From CAYVBE01 sp964448935 (GTDB lineage: Bacteria > Planctomycetota > Brocadiia > SM23-32): a stretch of DNA of 6,658 nt. The DNA lies in contig CAYVBE010000219.1 of NCBI GenBank assembly GCA_964448935.1, positions 1 to 6,658 of the forward strand. The letters are read 5' to 3'. Of this stretch, positions 5,837 through 6,658 are shown piece by piece. Under the pieces are notes generated by a model that saw only the letters and a list, made by a program, of their open reading frames with translations, had not been told where the DNA came from and made no database searches. The first letter of the stretch is position 1, and every line of letters begins with the position of its first letter. Position numbers and translations under genes: made by a program.

Positions 5837-6658
5837 ATGGACGTTTGGGGACGACCATTCAGCATGTTGGATTCCATGCCGCTATCGGTTGCACTTACCG
5901 TTGACGTGGACCCGGACGCCAACCGGCCGGTGAGGGGCCGCCCGGATGCCGTGAGCCCGTGCGGGGAGGCCGGCTTCTGCGCCTGTTTCGAGGGGTTGGA
6001 GGTCCTGGCGTCCATCGTGGAGGACAACGGTGTGCCGGTGGCCCTGTTCTGGGAGGCACGCACTCTGGCACGCCTGGCGGACAGCAAAGTGGAATTGCTG
6101 GATCGCCTGCTCCGCTTGCCCGGTTTGGAGAACGGCTGCCACGGGCTGCGACACGAGGACTTTGCCGGAACGCACACCGGCCTGCCACTCACGCGCGACC
6201 ATGTGCGGATCCTCCTGGAACGGGCTGAGAACGTGTTCCGGTCCGTCCTGGGCGAGGCGCCGCAGGGCTTCCGCGCACCCTATTGCCGCCTTACCGACGA
6301 GCTGGCCGAGGGTCTGACCGCCGCCGGATACCGCTACGACGCCAGCCGGACGCACGAGCTGAATCACGACTGCGCCCTGGCGCCCTACCAACTGGAGACG
6401 GGCGACCTGTGGGAGCTTCCGCTCTGCAAGGCCCGCGACACCGCCGGGTCCACCGTCTCCGCCTACCTCTGGCAGTTGTGCGAGGGCAACCGGACCTGGC
6501 GGGACTACGCGGACCTGCTGGATGCCGCCCGCCGCCGCTGCCCGCACGGACTGGTCCAGTTCGCACTGCACCCCTGGCACCTGGTGGTCAACGCCGACGG
6601 CGAGCCCCACGACGAGGACCGCCGCCGCGCCATCGCGGACGCCATCGCGCAACTTCTG
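5837..6658 (+). CDS. Polysaccharide deacetylase (NodB/CE4-type), 3' end outside window
   Basis: This open frame gives 274 residues and has no stop before the window ends, so the protein is partial at its C-terminus. The NodB homology motifs appear in order: LTVDVDPDANR (residues 20-30; Asp23 probable catalytic base, Asp25 probable metal ligand), CHGLRHEDF (101-109; His102 and His106 as metal ligands), GFRAPY (144-149) and FALHPWH (242-248; His245). Members are metal-dependent hydrolases that remove N- or O-acyl groups from sugars or cleave related C-N bonds. The substrate is unknown here. There is no signal peptide or membrane segment near the start, suggesting a cytoplasmic enzyme, perhaps in polysaccharide or nucleotide-sugar processing. 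The start is uncertain: ATG 5837 fits the promoter and GGGGG, while ATGs at 5864 and 5876 are also in frame, and 5876 would place the first motif nearer the N-terminus. It is divergent from topA. Confidence 0.85.
   Translation, partial: MDVWGRPFSMLDSMPLSVALTVDVDPDANRPVRGRPDAVSPCGEAGFCACFEGLEVLASIVEDNGVPVALFWEARTLARLADSKVELLDRLLRLPGLENGCHGLRHEDFAGTHTGLPLTRDHVRILLERAENVFRSVLGEAPQGFRAPYCRLTDELAEGLTAAGYRYDASRTHELNHDCALAPYQLETGDLWELPLCKARDTAGSTVSAYLWQLCEGNRTWRDYADLLDAARRRCPHGLVQFALHPWHLVVNADGEPHDEDRRRAIADAIAQLL

Noticed and set aside
5882..6652. 256-codon minus-strand open frame opposite the deacetylase gene
   Set aside because: The plus-strand frame carries all the NodB motifs in order and has a good promoter, while the minus frame shows no motif and has shadow-like composition.
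1..6658. Mobile element, CRISPR, phage or defence system
   Set aside because: There are no transposase, integrase, nuclease or toxin motifs, no terminal repeats, no regularly spaced repeat array and no tRNA-like sequence. All four genes share similar GC-rich codon usage.

Overview
The window looks like ordinary bacterial chromosome from a GC-rich genome, with no sign of phage, insertion sequence, CRISPR, tRNA or rRNA. It carries three complete genes on the minus strand and one partial gene on the plus strand. The large membrane protein resembles the OPT-like DUF6785/DUF6784 proteins, which I associate with Planctomycetota, Armatimonadota, Lentisphaerota and similar environmental lineages. Together with the long transaldolase variant this suggests such a lineage, but the phylum is an inference and not demonstrated.

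Layout from left to right. Positions 1-123 are non-coding and hold two hairpin-forming inverted repeats downstream of the membrane gene. Positions 124-2136 (minus) encode a 670-residue polytopic membrane protein. A 36-bp gap with a strong Shine-Dalgarno follows, and then 2173-3450 (minus) encode a 425-residue transaldolase-family enzyme with an acidic C-terminal extension. These two genes very likely form an operon transcribed right to left. The 272-bp gap 3451-3722 contains a candidate promoter, a 10-bp-phased direct repeat and a 73-nt structured inverted repeat. Positions 3723-5705 (minus) encode DNA topoisomerase I (topA), compact at 660 residues with two zinc fingers. The 131-bp gap 5706-5836 holds two divergent sigma70-type promoters whose -35 boxes lie 11 bp apart. 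One drives topA; the other, close to consensus, drives a NodB-type polysaccharide deacetylase on the plus strand (5837 onward), which runs off the right edge.

Functionally, topA is housekeeping. The transaldolase and membrane protein pair suggests uptake or export of a small metabolite linked to sugar-phosphate metabolism, but the substrate cannot be read from sequence. The deacetylase has no evident functional link to its neighbours apart from the shared promoter region. I did not find a clearly novel multi-gene system. The least characterised items are the membrane protein, the transaldolase extension and the structured intergenic DNA.
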